From Virgibacillus necropolis (GTDB lineage: Bacteria; Bacillota; Bacilli; Bacillales; Amphibacillaceae), in the NCBI RefSeq assembly GCF_002224365.1, contig NZ_CP022437.1, positions 2,852,001-2,916,000 of the forward strand: a DNA stretch of 64,000 nt, read 5' to 3'. Below are positions 1-9,214 of the stretch, piece by piece (positions within the stretch are counted from its first letter, which is position 1; every line of letters begins with the position of its first letter). The notes under the pieces are model-generated. The model saw only the letters and a program-made list of their open reading frames with translations, had not been told where the DNA came from and made no database searches. Both the position numbers and the translations under genes were made by a program.

Positions 1-1063
1 CAGCTATTCCTTCAGCAGACAATTCACAAATATAGCCATCAAATCCATCTTTGACCTGACTTTGCGCAGTTGGATAATTGGTTATCATCACTGGCTTTGC
101 TAATATTTGAGCTTCTCCTACTGTAACTGCTTTGCCCTCATACCTGGATGGCTGCACGTATATAGCTGCTGCTTTCATATATGGATATGGGTTTTTTTTC
201 TTCCCTAAAAAGATAAACGAATCTTCTAGATCGTTCTCTTCTACTAATGCTTTAATCATATCCTCGTCTCCACCATACCCAACCACATACCAAGCGATGT
301 CAACATAGCCCCTATCTTTTAATACTTTTAAAGCCTTAACTGCATTGTCGATTCCCTTTGCATGCGATAACCTAGCTACCGTTATCACTTTAAACCGAGA
401 ATCATCAAGCATTGGGTTATCCATTTTTTCATTCGATAAGGTTGTCACAAAGTCGGGTGAGGTAATATTCTCAATGACCTTTACCTTTTTTTCTAAGATT
501 GGATACTTAGAGATAAATGCATTTCTACAATCATCAGATACTGCCACGATATAATTAAATTTATTCCACATTTTTATGTCTATTTCTATTTCCGTCTCTA
601 CTGTTGAAAAATCAGTGTGTATCCAAGCGATTTTAGTTCTTGCCTTCACCTTTTCTGCAACAAAGTAATGTGGCCATAAGTAACTAATCGCCACATCATA
701 TGTCTTTTCTAACTTCGGTAAAAAAGGTAATGCGTATTTCCACATGTACTGCATTTGCTTATATCCACTTTCTGATGATCTATCTGTAGTTGCTTTGTAC
801 TTCGCCAGAATCCTTGCCAACCCCATTACAGGCTTTCCAGATTTCAAAATTTGTCCGATAGACATTCTAAATGTTTTATAAGTCTTAGATTCTTCTAGTA
901 GATTTGGCTTCTTAGGGAGCAAATCCATAAAATCACCTGTATGACTGTATAACATAAGATCTATCTTATAATTGTTGTAATCAAAGTTATTAAGCAAACT
1001 GATAAGACTTCTTTCAACTCCCCCAACCTCCATATCAAAGGAAGCGATTACTATATTCTTCAT
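1..1063 (-). CDS. GT4-family glycosyltransferase, C-terminus cut by window edge
   Basis: Partial gene. It starts at the ATG at 1063 behind a GGTGGTG-type ribosome site and stays open to base 1 (about 354 codons). The N-terminus (MKNIVIASFDMEVGGVERSL) is the Rossmann start of a GT-B enzyme. The later segment has the donor-site pattern of GT4 enzymes (VARLSHAKGIDNAVKAL, then QPSRYEGKAVTVGEAQ, with the E-x7-E type motif). It should transfer a sugar from a nucleotide donor onto the growing exopolysaccharide unit at the cytoplasmic membrane face. It overlaps the preceding glycosyltransferase by 29 nt and is the last visible gene of the eps operon. The acceptor and sugar cannot be told from sequence. 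Confidence 0.85.
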   Translation of the reverse strand, partial: MKNIVIASFDMEVGGVERSLISLLNNFDYNNYKIDLMLYSHTGDFMDLLPKKPNLLEESKTYKTFRMSIGQILKSGKPVMGLARILAKYKATTDRSSESGYKQMQYMWKYALPFLPKLEKTYDVAISYLWPHYFVAEKVKARTKIAWIHTDFSTVETEIEIDIKMWNKFNYIVAVSDDCRNAFISKYPILEKKVKVIENITSPDFVTTLSNEKMDNPMLDDSRFKVITVARLSHAKGIDNAVKALKVLKDRGYVDIAWYVVGYGGDEDMIKALVEENDLEDSFIFLGKKKNPYPYMKAAAIYVQPSRYEGKAVTVGEAQILAKPVMITNYPTAQSQVKDGFDGYICELSAEGIA

Positions 1064-2189
1064 GTGCACCACCATCACTATACTTGTAGATATTCATCAA
1101 ACTTGAAATTCCTTTAGTCAGGGAATATCCTTTTTCTTCAAATGTTTCTATAATTTTATTTGTATTTTTTTCTTTTTTATTTGCGACTTCTAGTATCCTC
1201 TTGGCCCAAACATCGGGTCCATTAGCTAATGTAAGCTTTGAAACCAAGCCTATTTCCAAGTCTGCCTCTGGCTGAATAGCCTCTGATACTACACACGGCA
1301 CTCCACTCGCCTGGGCTTCTAACAAAACAAGACCTAATCCTTCATATAAAGATGGGAAAACAAATACATCCATACAATGTAGCATCGTTGATATGTTAGT
1401 TTGTATTCCTACAAACCTGATGTTTTCATGCAGGTCCTCTTTTTTAGCTTCTTTTTCTACTTGTTGCCTTAAGTCCCCATCTCCCACTAACAGCAACTTA
1501 ATTGTAGGATTTCTCTCGACAACACGTTTCATTACTTGCAACAAAAACGCATGATTTTTTGCTTCTATAAATCTGCCAATATGACCAATTACCAAACTAG
1601 TTCCAAATCCTTTTTTCACTTTGAATTTGGTAACTTCTATTTTTGGTTCTTTTAGAAATGTTACGTAATCAATTGGGTTTGGGAAATAGGAATATTTTTG
1701 TTTAGCTACTCTATTTCCACCAAATAAATATTTCCCTGCTCCATTACTACAGGCTAATAAATTCGTAGAGAAGGTGCTAATCATTAAACGCATTAGCATA
1801 ATGTAGCTTTTCCTAACAAAACTAAAATCGTCATCTGCAGTGGTGTGTGCATGGGCTATTCTTATTTTTATACCTGCCATAAATGCAGCCATATTTGCAA
1901 CTCCACAATGAAATAATGTATGTGCATGAACAACGTCATATGGTCCATACTGTCTAATAGCCTGATAAAGTTGTTTAACCGAACGTGTTTTTGATAACCT
2001 TATTACTCTCCCGCCTAATCGTTCAATTTCTGCATCATAGTGTGCTTCTTGCTCGCTATAAGAAATGAAATCAAACGTTACTTTTTCTCTGTCAATATTT
2101 CGATAGATATTCATTAACATCGTTTCTGTTCCTGCTCGATTCATTGCTCCAACAACATGAAGAATTCTTATTGGTTTTACGTTTTCCAC
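1035..2189 (-). CDS. GT4-family glycosyltransferase (EpsF-like paralogue)
   Basis: 384 aa, starting with GTG behind a strong GGAGGAGTG ribosome site. The N-terminal domain opens with IRILHVVGAMNRAGTETM, the EpsF-type signature. The C-terminal GT-B domain has IGHIGRFIEAKNHAFLL and FPSLYEGLGLVLLEAQASG, the E-x7-E nucleotide-sugar site. The predicted role is adding one sugar to the lipid-linked exopolysaccharide repeat. It resembles the protein encoded at 8096-9214 closely enough to look like a paralogue within the same operon. It follows the sinR-like gene by 29 nt. Donor and acceptor are unknown. Confidence 0.88.
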   Translation of the reverse strand: MENVKPIRILHVVGAMNRAGTETMLMNIYRNIDREKVTFDFISYSEQEAHYDAEIERLGGRVIRLSKTRSVKQLYQAIRQYGPYDVVHAHTLFHCGVANMAAFMAGIKIRIAHAHTTADDDFSFVRKSYIMLMRLMISTFSTNLLACSNGAGKYLFGGNRVAKQKYSYFPNPIDYVTFLKEPKIEVTKFKVKKGFGTSLVIGHIGRFIEAKNHAFLLQVMKRVVERNPTIKLLLVGDGDLRQQVEKEAKKEDLHENIRFVGIQTNISTMLHCMDVFVFPSLYEGLGLVLLEAQASGVPCVVSEAIQPEADLEIGLVSKLTLANGPDVWAKRILEVANKKEKNTNKIIETFEEKGYSLTKGISSLMNIYKYSDGGAHEEYSNRFL

Positions 2190-2218
2190 TTATCACTCCT
2201 CCTAGACACGCCAATATT

Positions 2219-2560
2219 TCACTTTCCTTCTAAATTATTTTTCTGCCATTTAGCAAACTCAATCACTGTTTTAAATTCCTGAAGTTGCTCTTTCTCCACA
2301 CCGGATTCTTTTAGATCGTTTACAAAATCAAGCCATTCACCTTCTGGAAAGGCCTGATTTTCGGAATTTGATTCTATCAAAGTTCTGAGATCAACATCAA
2401 GAACAGCTGCTATTTTTTCCATGATTTGTACAGATGGGTTCGTATTGATATTACGTTCAATATTGCTTAAATAGGATTTAGATATAGTTGCACGTATGGC
2501 GAGCTCAGATAAAGTCAGCCCTTTTTTTTTCCTTAATCCTTGTATGTTTTTTCCTATCAT
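2219..2560 (-). CDS. sinR: SinR-like XRE-family transcriptional regulator inside the eps operon
   Basis: 113 aa. The N-terminal helix-turn-helix (residues about 6-60: LRKKKGLTLSELA, then SKSYLSNIERN, TNPSVQ) is close to Bacillus subtilis SinR as recalled. The C-terminal part (EWLDFVNDLKESGVEKEQLQ, then EFAKWQK) matches the SinR/SinI tetramerisation and antagonist-binding domain. SinR represses eps and tapA matrix genes by binding GTTCTYT sites; a palindrome of that sequence lies in the eps promoter at 14893-14908. The ATG is 4 nt after the epsN stop, so translation is probably coupled. No sinI is visible. The gene could instead be a SlrR-like partner; the eps-specific role is inferred. Confidence 0.85.
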   Translation of the reverse strand: MIGKNIQGLRKKKGLTLSELAIRATISKSYLSNIERNINTNPSVQIMEKIAAVLDVDLRTLIESNSENQAFPEGEWLDFVNDLKESGVEKEQLQEFKTVIEFAKWQKNNLEGK

Positions 2561-2564
2561 TCAC

Positions 2565-3755
2565 CTATACCTCGTGTTTTCTTAAATAATATAATTCTTT
2601 TTTGTTCTGTCCTTCATTTACCGTATCCTTAAAACATTGGATTACTCGATTTTGTTCTTCTTCCGTCAGATTTGATCCTGACGGGAGACATAATCCTGAA
2701 TGAAATAGGTTTTCTGCAACATGGTCATCCGCCTCATGTGAATAGTAAGCCGCGTTACTGAAAAGCGGCTGCATATGAAGTGGTTTCCATACATGACGCG
2801 CTTCTATGTTTTCAGCATTTAGTGATTCCACTAATTGTTTAACAGACACTCCTAATTTTTCCTCTTTAACCGTTAAAGTGGTAAGCCATCGATTAGACCT
2901 AGTTCCTGTTAATTCAGGCATAAAGTCTACTCCATTTAGACTAGACAATGCATGATAATACCGTTCAAATATACGTCTTCTTTCCTCCACCCGATTTTCT
3001 AGCACCTTTAATTGCGCCCTTCCAACTCCAGCCAATAAATTACTCATTCTATAATTAAATCCCATTACACTATGCTGATAATAAGGCGCTTTGTCTCGGG
3101 CCTGGGTTGCTAAAAAACGAGCCCGCTTCATTGCTTCCGCATCATCTGATACAAGCATACCACCACCAGATGTCGTAATAATTTTGTTGCCATTAAAAGA
3201 ATAAATTCCAAACCTGCCAAATGTACCACTTTGCTTACCTTTGTAAGTTGAGCCAAGTGATTCTGCGGCGTCCTCAATAATTGGTACCTTATAGTAGTTA
3301 CATATCAATTGAAGCTCATCCATCCTTGAACTTTGACCATATAGATTGACAATAATGATTGCTTTTGGAAGGTTCCCTTTAAGAGCAGCTTCATTCAATG
3401 CTTTCCTGAGAGCAAAAGGTGACATATTCCATGTATCAGGTTCTGAATCAATAAATACTGGCTTTGCTCCTTGATACAAAATTGGATTAGCACTTGCAAC
3501 AAAAGTAAGCGTTGAACAAAATACTGTATCTTCTTTTGTCACACCTAATAAACAAAGAGCCAAATGAATTGCTGCAGTTCCTGAACTAAGCGCAACAGCT
3601 TCATCGGCTCCGACAAACTCGGCGATTTCTTTTTCAAACGCATCCACATTTGGTCCTAAGGGTGCAATCCAATTCGTTTTGAATGCCTCCATAATATAAT
3701 ATTGTTCTCTCCCACTCATATGTGGCGGGGAAAGATGGATTCTAGGATTGGTCAT
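2565..3755 (-). CDS. epsN: DegT/DnrJ/EryC1/StrS PLP-dependent sugar aminotransferase (EpsN-like)
   Basis: 396 aa, fold-type I aminotransferase acting on a nucleotide keto-sugar (in the family, UDP-4-keto-6-deoxy-GlcNAc to an amino sugar of the bacillosamine type). Seen: IHLSPPHMSGREQYYI N-terminus, EDAAESLGS (PLP-binding Asp), and SFNGNKIITTSGGG with the Schiff-base lysine. The start is an ATG behind GGTGATTTTAT. It sits between epsM and the sinR-like gene. With epsC (4,6-dehydratase) and epsM (acetyltransferase) it makes a three-step di-N-acetyl-bacillosamine route for the first sugar loaded by epsL. Length is close to EpsN (about 388 aa). Confidence 0.9.
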   Translation of the reverse strand: MTNPRIHLSPPHMSGREQYYIMEAFKTNWIAPLGPNVDAFEKEIAEFVGADEAVALSSGTAAIHLALCLLGVTKEDTVFCSTLTFVASANPILYQGAKPVFIDSEPDTWNMSPFALRKALNEAALKGNLPKAIIIVNLYGQSSRMDELQLICNYYKVPIIEDAAESLGSTYKGKQSGTFGRFGIYSFNGNKIITTSGGGMLVSDDAEAMKRARFLATQARDKAPYYQHSVMGFNYRMSNLLAGVGRAQLKVLENRVEERRRIFERYYHALSSLNGVDFMPELTGTRSNRWLTTLTVKEEKLGVSVKQLVESLNAENIEARHVWKPLHMQPLFSNAAYYSHEADDHVAENLFHSGLCLPSGSNLTEEEQNRVIQCFKDTVNEGQNKKELYYLRKHEV

Positions 3756-3783
3756 ATAAAATCACCGTCTTTTCGTCTAGATT

Positions 3784-4416
3784 TTATTTCATTAATATTC
3801 TTTCGATAATTCTTGTTGGAGAACCTACAGCTTTACTATAAGCTGGGATATGCTCAATTACTGTAGAACCCGCTCCAATAACTGACCATCTACCAAGATG
3901 GATTCCTGGGATAATCGTTGCTGACGATCCAACATGTACTCCTTCACCAGTACTCACATTTCCGGTCAACGTAGCATTTGGTGAAACATGGGTATAGTCC
4001 CCTATTTCATTGTCATGTTCAATAATTGCTCCCGTGTTGATGATACAATGATTGCCAATTTCAGCCTCGGCATTTATAACGGCCTGAGGCATAATAACTG
4101 TTCCATATCCTATTTTGGCAGATGCACTTACAATTGCTGACGGATGAATGATGGACAAATAGTGTTGAGGTAATAAATTTAAGCCTTTCACGATCTTTTT
4201 TCTTACGTCATTTCTTCCAATTGCAACTACCACTTTGGTATCTGGGCGAAATAACCTCACTAGGAAAGAAATTGGAGCATGAATAATTCCTTTCTCTTGA
4301 AAGCCATGTTCATACTTGTCATCCAAAATAGCTATAATTTTATTTGCCTTTGTAGAAGAAATCATTTCCTGTATGACCCTGCTGTGCCCACCATTTCCTA
4401 CGATTATTATTTTCAT
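3784..4416 (-). CDS. epsM: NeuD/PglD-type sugar O/N-acetyltransferase (EpsM-like)
   Basis: 210 aa. An N-terminal Rossmann-like UDP-sugar domain (IIIVGNGGHSRVI) is followed by a left-handed beta helix of hexapeptide repeats (for example AIVSASAKIGYGTVI, AIIEHDNEIGDYTHVS, ATIIPGIHLGRWSVIGAG). The histidine in EHDNEIG is the likely general base. It is expected to acetylate the amino sugar made by EpsN with acetyl-CoA. The ATG lies 1 nt after the epsL stop, so the two are translationally coupled. Confidence 0.9.
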   Translation of the reverse strand: MKIIIVGNGGHSRVIQEMISSTKANKIIAILDDKYEHGFQEKGIIHAPISFLVRLFRPDTKVVVAIGRNDVRKKIVKGLNLLPQHYLSIIHPSAIVSASAKIGYGTVIMPQAVINAEAEIGNHCIINTGAIIEHDNEIGDYTHVSPNATLTGNVSTGEGVHVGSSATIIPGIHLGRWSVIGAGSTVIEHIPAYSKAVGSPTRIIERILMK

Positions 4417-4417
4417 G

Positions 4418-5005
4418 CTAGATCACTTCGTTTGAACCTTTGAATTTTTCCATTGACACGGAGCCTTGCTGGTTAATTCCTTCTTTTTTTAAAACTTTAA
4501 TTATCGTCTTAAGTAAAATTTTTAAATCCAATAGTATGGTCTGATTTTTCACATACCATATATCTAGGTTAAACTTTTCTGACCACGTAATTTCATTTCT
4601 ACCATTTACTTGTGCCCATCCAGTAATGCCTGGCCTTACATTATGTCGTTGTCCCTGATTTTTCGTGTAAAGAGGCAAGTATTCCATCAACAATGGCCGT
4701 GGTCCAACTAAACTCATGTCACCTTTTAGTACATTGATGAGTTGGGGAAGTTCATCTAAACTAAACTTCCTTAAGATTTTTCCAAGATCTGTTAATCTTA
4801 GTTGGTCAGCCATATCAGTTTGTGAATTGGTCATTGTACGAAACTTGTAAAGGTAAAAAGGCTTTCCATATAATCCTGGCCGTTTCTGTTTAAAAACGAT
4901 TGGGGCACCCATGTTAACTCTTACACTTAAGACGACAAGAACCATAATCGGAAAAAAGATTATTAACAGGAATAATGAAATGACTAAATCTATTATGCGT
5001 TTCAA
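4418..5005 (-). CDS. epsL: Membrane sugar-phosphate transferase, initiating enzyme (EpsL-like)
   Basis: 195 aa, polyprenyl-phosphate sugar-1-phosphate transferase of the PglC/WcaJ catalytic-core type. One N-terminal re-entrant or membrane helix (residues about 8-28) is followed by the catalytic core: KFRTMTN, DELPQLINVLKGDMSLVGPR and RPGITGWAQVNGRN. It loads the first sugar phosphate on undecaprenyl phosphate and so starts repeat-unit assembly. The start codon is TTG, chosen for its GGAGGGG site 9 nt upstream. Length agrees with B. subtilis EpsL (about 202 aa). Confidence 0.92.
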   Translation of the reverse strand: MKRIIDLVISLFLLIIFFPIMVLVVLSVRVNMGAPIVFKQKRPGLYGKPFYLYKFRTMTNSQTDMADQLRLTDLGKILRKFSLDELPQLINVLKGDMSLVGPRPLLMEYLPLYTKNQGQRHNVRPGITGWAQVNGRNEITWSEKFNLDIWYVKNQTILLDLKILLKTIIKVLKKEGINQQGSVSMEKFKGSNEVI

Positions 5006-5029
5006 TATTCTAAGCCCCTCCTCGCCTGC

Positions 5030-6112
5030 TTATTCGGACATTAAAAAACCCGCTGCATAACGTTGCACCGGTGTTCCACTTTTTGTTATTGGTTTTACTA
5101 ACTTCTCGTATCCATTCGGATTATTTTGTTGCCATCGCCACGTATCTTCACACATAACATTAATTCCTCTTGTTGCTTCCCACCCCAATTGTTCTCTTGC
5201 TTTCGTAGGGTCTGCAAAGCATATAGCAGCATCGCCCTGTCGACGATCTTTTATGGTATACGGAACTTTTTTTCCAGAAGCCTTTTCAAATGCTTCAACC
5301 ATTTCTAGCACGCTATAACCCCGCCCCGTACCTAGATTGTAAGCACCAATACCACTTGTTGATTGAACCTTCTCTAAAGCTTTTAAATGACCTATTGCCA
5401 GATCCACTACATGGATATAATCTCTCAGCCCAGTTCCATCTTTTGTTGGGTAATCATTGCCAAACACATTCAAATATGGTAATTTTCCTATCGCCACTTG
5501 TGAAATATATGGCATTAGGTTATCCGGAATTCCATTCGGATCTTCACCTATTCGCCCACTATTATGTGATCCAATCGGATTAAAGTATCGTAATAAGGCA
5601 ATATTCCATGTAGAATCTGAGTCATATAAATCTCTAAAAATATCCTCGATCATTTGTTTTGTACGTCCATAAGGATTAACTGCCCCTAGAGGTGTATCTT
5701 CTCTAATTGGTATCTGATCTGTTGCACCATAAACTGTCGCGGATGAGCTGAATACAAGCTTTTTTACCTTATATTTCTTCATTGCATCAGCCAAGTTAAT
5801 GGTCCCAGTAAGATTGTTTTGGTAATACTTAAGTGGAACTACAACAGATTCACCTACAGCCTTCAAACCCGCTAAATGAATAACTGCATCAATCTTAATT
5901 TCAGAAAAGATTTGCTCAACTCTTTCTTTGTTCACTAAATCCACTTGATATTTCTTAAATTGCTTACCTGTAATTTCAGATACACGTCTTAATGCTTCTG
6001 GATTGCTATTTGAAAAGTTGTCTAAGACAACAATTTCATATCCAGCGTTTAGAAGCCCTACACAAATGTGACTTCCTATATAGCCGGCACCACCTGTTAC
6101 AAGAATTGCCAT
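5030..6112 (-). CDS. galE: UDP-glucose 4-epimerase
   Basis: 360 aa from the ATG at 6112, chosen because AAAGGAGGG stands 12 nt upstream; an in-frame ATG at 6154 lies inside epsG and has no such site. Short-chain dehydrogenase fold: NAD motif TGGAGYIGSH at residue 5 onward, catalytic Ser region FSSSATVYG, YxxxK in NPYGRTKQM, and the GalE signature GTGLRDYIHVVDLA. It interconverts UDP-glucose and UDP-galactose for the exopolysaccharide, complementing galU upstream. Some relatives epimerise UDP-GlcNAc, which cannot be excluded. No galK or galT is nearby, so the role is biosynthetic. Confidence 0.95.
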   Translation of the reverse strand: MAILVTGGAGYIGSHICVGLLNAGYEIVVLDNFSNSNPEALRRVSEITGKQFKKYQVDLVNKERVEQIFSEIKIDAVIHLAGLKAVGESVVVPLKYYQNNLTGTINLADAMKKYKVKKLVFSSSATVYGATDQIPIREDTPLGAVNPYGRTKQMIEDIFRDLYDSDSTWNIALLRYFNPIGSHNSGRIGEDPNGIPDNLMPYISQVAIGKLPYLNVFGNDYPTKDGTGLRDYIHVVDLAIGHLKALEKVQSTSGIGAYNLGTGRGYSVLEMVEAFEKASGKKVPYTIKDRRQGDAAICFADPTKAREQLGWEATRGINVMCEDTWRWQQNNPNGYEKLVKPITKSGTPVQRYAAGFLMSE

Positions 6113-6134
6113 ATAATCATCATCCCTCCTTTTA

Positions 6135-7214
6135 CTACCAAAATAAGTAATCACTCTCGTATAAAATATTTAAACTAATAACATTTTCATAAAAGTAATA
6201 AGCAAGGTAACAAATTAAAATTCCATAGTAAATAATTTTTTCGTCCTTTTCCCTGAATACCTTTACAACCCAAGAAATCAGGATTAATTGATATAATCCA
6301 AAATAAATGGAAAAACGAGCAAAGATCCAGTTTTGTGTTGATATCATCATAAATACGAATCCTAGTAAGGCCAGATTTACAATATAATCACTATCAGGGA
6401 ATATCCTCCTCAGTTTCTCTCTACCTAAATAAGCAATTAAAAGCGGTACCAAATCTACTGCAACACGTAAACTATTTGCGCCACCTTCCGCAAAGTTTTT
6501 GTAGTGACCATATTGTGTATCCTCAATCGCAGTAAATAAGAGGGAAGAAAATTTATCGAATCCTATGACGATGAGAACTGCTATAATTAATAATGCCAAA
6601 GTTGGTTTTGACCATGCTTTAAATCTGACGACGAAGTAAATTGGCAGCAATATAAGTGCACTTTGATGAAATAAGGACGCTAACAGAATGACGAGAAAAT
6701 ATTTTATCCAATTGCCTTCTATTAAAAACTTAGTAGCTGCAAAGGCAATTGCTGCAGCAAGAACCTGCCTAATTCCGTTCATGGATACTAGGAATAAACC
6801 ACCTGTTATATAAACATATAAACTTAACTCAATCATTCTTGAGTAGTTGTATAAGACCAGAAAAATAATGACATTCGTAATAAAAGCTGTAGCGAAAATC
6901 AATATTTGTGGATCTTCAGATATATAGTTCTTTAATAGCATTTGCAGAACGCCAAATCCAATATCCTTTTGAGATATAATGAATTCCCAGGTAAATTCAT
7001 TTAATTCATAGGAATATTTATAAAAAAACGTGTCACCGATATTCGACCGAAGACCTGAAATTGCTACTATGGAAACAAAAGCACATCCTATTAATAACTT
7101 ATTTGGCCTTATAGGAATAGGTGATGTTTCAGTAGTCTGCACAGATGTCGCAAAGTACCGAGCGAAAAATGAACAAGTAAAGACGATAGCAAGATTAATC
7201 CAAAGTAATGTCAT
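6135..7214 (-). CDS. epsG: EpsG-family membrane protein, probable polysaccharide polymerase
   Basis: 359 aa, about ten predicted membrane helices with short loops. Recognised by similarity to EpsG: SGLRSNIGDTFFYKYSYEL near residue 55, EDPQILIFATAFITN, SMNGIRQVLAAAIAF and SLFHQSALILLPIYF. Members are Wzy-like and thought to polymerise exported repeat units on the outer membrane face. The ATG follows GGGTGGTATAA and is directly next to the GT2 stop. The protein ends at YESDYLFW and the DNA overlaps the region just before galE. Confidence 0.88.
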   Translation of the reverse strand: MTLLWINLAIVFTCSFFARYFATSVQTTETSPIPIRPNKLLIGCAFVSIVAISGLRSNIGDTFFYKYSYELNEFTWEFIISQKDIGFGVLQMLLKNYISEDPQILIFATAFITNVIIFLVLYNYSRMIELSLYVYITGGLFLVSMNGIRQVLAAAIAFAATKFLIEGNWIKYFLVILLASLFHQSALILLPIYFVVRFKAWSKPTLALLIIAVLIVIGFDKFSSLLFTAIEDTQYGHYKNFAEGGANSLRVAVDLVPLLIAYLGREKLRRIFPDSDYIVNLALLGFVFMMISTQNWIFARFSIYFGLYQLILISWVVKVFREKDEKIIYYGILICYLAYYFYENVISLNILYESDYLFW

Positions 7215-8099
7215 TTATACCACCCGTGTTTTAGATGTAACATATACGTATAAAAGTAGGCCGAATGGAACAGCTAAAAATGTTAGCATCTTATGGGGCG
7301 TTTCTAATAAAAATGACCAATTTCTGCTCATAAGACTACTAGATACATAATGTATGGCTTGCCTAAACTTAAATAATGGATTGGTGAATGGTAAGTTCAT
7401 CAACGCTTTACGGTAAAAGGCAAAACCTCTTGGATTTTTTCGATATTGACGAAACATGTTACGCGATGAGCCATCTGGAAGATATTCCACACAGCAAAGC
7501 ACCTCATTCATGAGTAACAGTTGATAATCCTTGTCAAGCATGTAGTATTTGTATGCTAATCCTACATAGTTTTCGTTTGTGAAGATTGGATACGGATATT
7601 TTTTTGTTAACGCTGTACGATAAACGAGCTTCTTATCCCCAGTTACACCTTGTTTATAATAGAGATCAAACAACGTGGAAGTTTTCAGGTATTCCGGTAA
7701 TTTTGTACCAATTATTCTATGTTCATTATCAGCATCGAGACCGATTATGCCACTCACATTTTCATTTCCATATTCCTCCCAAAACGTAAGGATCTTTGCC
7801 ACTGCATTCCCCGGCATATAATCATCTGAATCAATACAAACATTTAATTCCGTCTCAATTCGTTCATAAGCCGTGTTATGCGCGCCATGCATTCCTTGGT
7901 TGTTTTGCCAATGGTAGTTGATGTGGATTACGTTTTCTTTGATCCAACTTCCTACTAATTCTTTAGTCTCATCTGTTGAACCATCGTCAATAATTAACCA
8001 AACGAATTCTTTACAAGTTTGTTGCTTTAAACTTTGATAACAGTTATCAAGACAGTATGCTCGATTATAAGTAGGAGTGAATATGGTCAGTTTCTTCAT
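7215..8099 (-). CDS. GT2-family glycosyltransferase
   Basis: 294 aa, GT-A fold: N-terminal LTIFTPTYNRAYCLDNCYQS, DDGSTDET (first acidic patch) and NVCIDSDDY (DxD metal site). A hydrophobic C-terminus (LTFLAVPFGLLLYVYVTS) suggests membrane association. It lies where epsE would be in B. subtilis order but does not look like EpsE proper, so the flagellar-clutch activity of EpsE should not be assumed. The start overlaps the epsF stop in ATGA. Confidence 0.85.
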   Translation of the reverse strand: MKKLTIFTPTYNRAYCLDNCYQSLKQQTCKEFVWLIIDDGSTDETKELVGSWIKENVIHINYHWQNNQGMHGAHNTAYERIETELNVCIDSDDYMPGNAVAKILTFWEEYGNENVSGIIGLDADNEHRIIGTKLPEYLKTSTLFDLYYKQGVTGDKKLVYRTALTKKYPYPIFTNENYVGLAYKYYMLDKDYQLLLMNEVLCCVEYLPDGSSRNMFRQYRKNPRGFAFYRKALMNLPFTNPLFKFRQAIHYVSSSLMSRNWSFLLETPHKMLTFLAVPFGLLLYVYVTSKTRVV

Positions 8100-9214
8100 A
8101 TCACTTTCCCACCTAACGTTAAATAAGATGTTTGGGCAAGTCCTGCCGTTTTTCGTATATCATAGCCCTTTTCTGATAAGGCATCCCGAGCTATTATTCG
8201 CGATCGATCAAGTTTTGCTAGTTTAATAATTTTTTCTGTCCAGATAGTTCTATCAGTTAAAGGAAGCGCATGTACCATCCCTACCCCCATGTCAACTTCC
8301 TCTGTAATCGTGTTCGATATTAAACAAGGTAATCCTGTCCCTTGTGCTTCAATCAACGTTACAGGTAATCCCTCATGTAACGAAGGAAAGATAAACAAAT
8401 CAAAAGCTTGTAGTATTCCATCAACATCTTCTCTTACACCAAGCAGTTGCACATTGTCCTCTAGGTTCAGATAGTTTATCTTTTCGATAATCTTATTTCT
8501 TAATGAACCGTCCCCAACTAGTAGTAGTTGTGAATTTGGAAGTTTTTTATTGACACGCTTAAATATATCTAATAAAAATAAGTGATTTTTTTGATGAGAA
8601 AATCGTCCAACATGACCGAGTATCAATGTATCCTTATCAATTTTCAATTCTTTTCTAATTTGTTCACGGGTACTGGCTGCATATTGAAATTTATCTGTTA
8701 CAATTCCATTCTTTAAAATGAAGGTTCCCAGGGTGCTTTCTCCATATAACCACTTGGCTGCGGCGTGTGAACATGCGTAGAAATGTGTTGCATTCGGCTT
8801 GATATTATTTCCCGCATACCACTTATAAATCTTTGTTGCGAATCCACCTTCACTACGCGTATTATGACTGTGAGCGATTCTTATCGGGATATTCGCTTTC
8901 CTAGCTGAACGAAGGACGAAGCCACTCATTTTGTCCATGTGAGCATGCACAATTTGATAAGATTTATTTGTTAGTAGAAATTTGTCTAGTTCTTTAATAT
9001 AGCCGCTATGTCCTACCTCGGTTATATAAGGAATTCGGTGGATTTTTCCACCCATTGCAACTATTTCTGAATCAAAAACACCTTTTTTACAAGTTAAAAA
9101 ATCGAATTGAACCTTTGAGCGATCCATATTACGATAAAGGTTCATAATTAGTGTTTCAGCTCCACCTCGATTCATATTCACTACAACATGTAATATCCTT
9201 AATGGATTGCCCAT
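8096..9214 (-). CDS. epsF: GT4-family glycosyltransferase EpsF
   Basis: 372 aa, GT-B fold: [20 protein letters not shown] at the N-terminus, ILGHVGRFSHQKNHLFLLD and FPSLHEGLPVTLIEAQGTGL in the C-terminal domain. It matches B. subtilis EpsF in opening and closing motifs (ISNTITEEVDMGVG). The ATG sits behind GGAGGGAACTAG and overlaps the epsD stop by 16 nt. It adds a sugar to the lipid-linked precursor; the donor sugar is not readable. Confidence 0.88.
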   Translation of the reverse strand: MGNPLRILHVVVNMNRGGAETLIMNLYRNMDRSKVQFDFLTCKKGVFDSEIVAMGGKIHRIPYITEVGHSGYIKELDKFLLTNKSYQIVHAHMDKMSGFVLRSARKANIPIRIAHSHNTRSEGGFATKIYKWYAGNNIKPNATHFYACSHAAAKWLYGESTLGTFILKNGIVTDKFQYAASTREQIRKELKIDKDTLILGHVGRFSHQKNHLFLLDIFKRVNKKLPNSQLLLVGDGSLRNKIIEKINYLNLEDNVQLLGVREDVDGILQAFDLFIFPSLHEGLPVTLIEAQGTGLPCLISNTITEEVDMGVGMVHALPLTDRTIWTEKIIKLAKLDRSRIIARDALSEKGYDIRKTAGLAQTSYLTLGGKVI

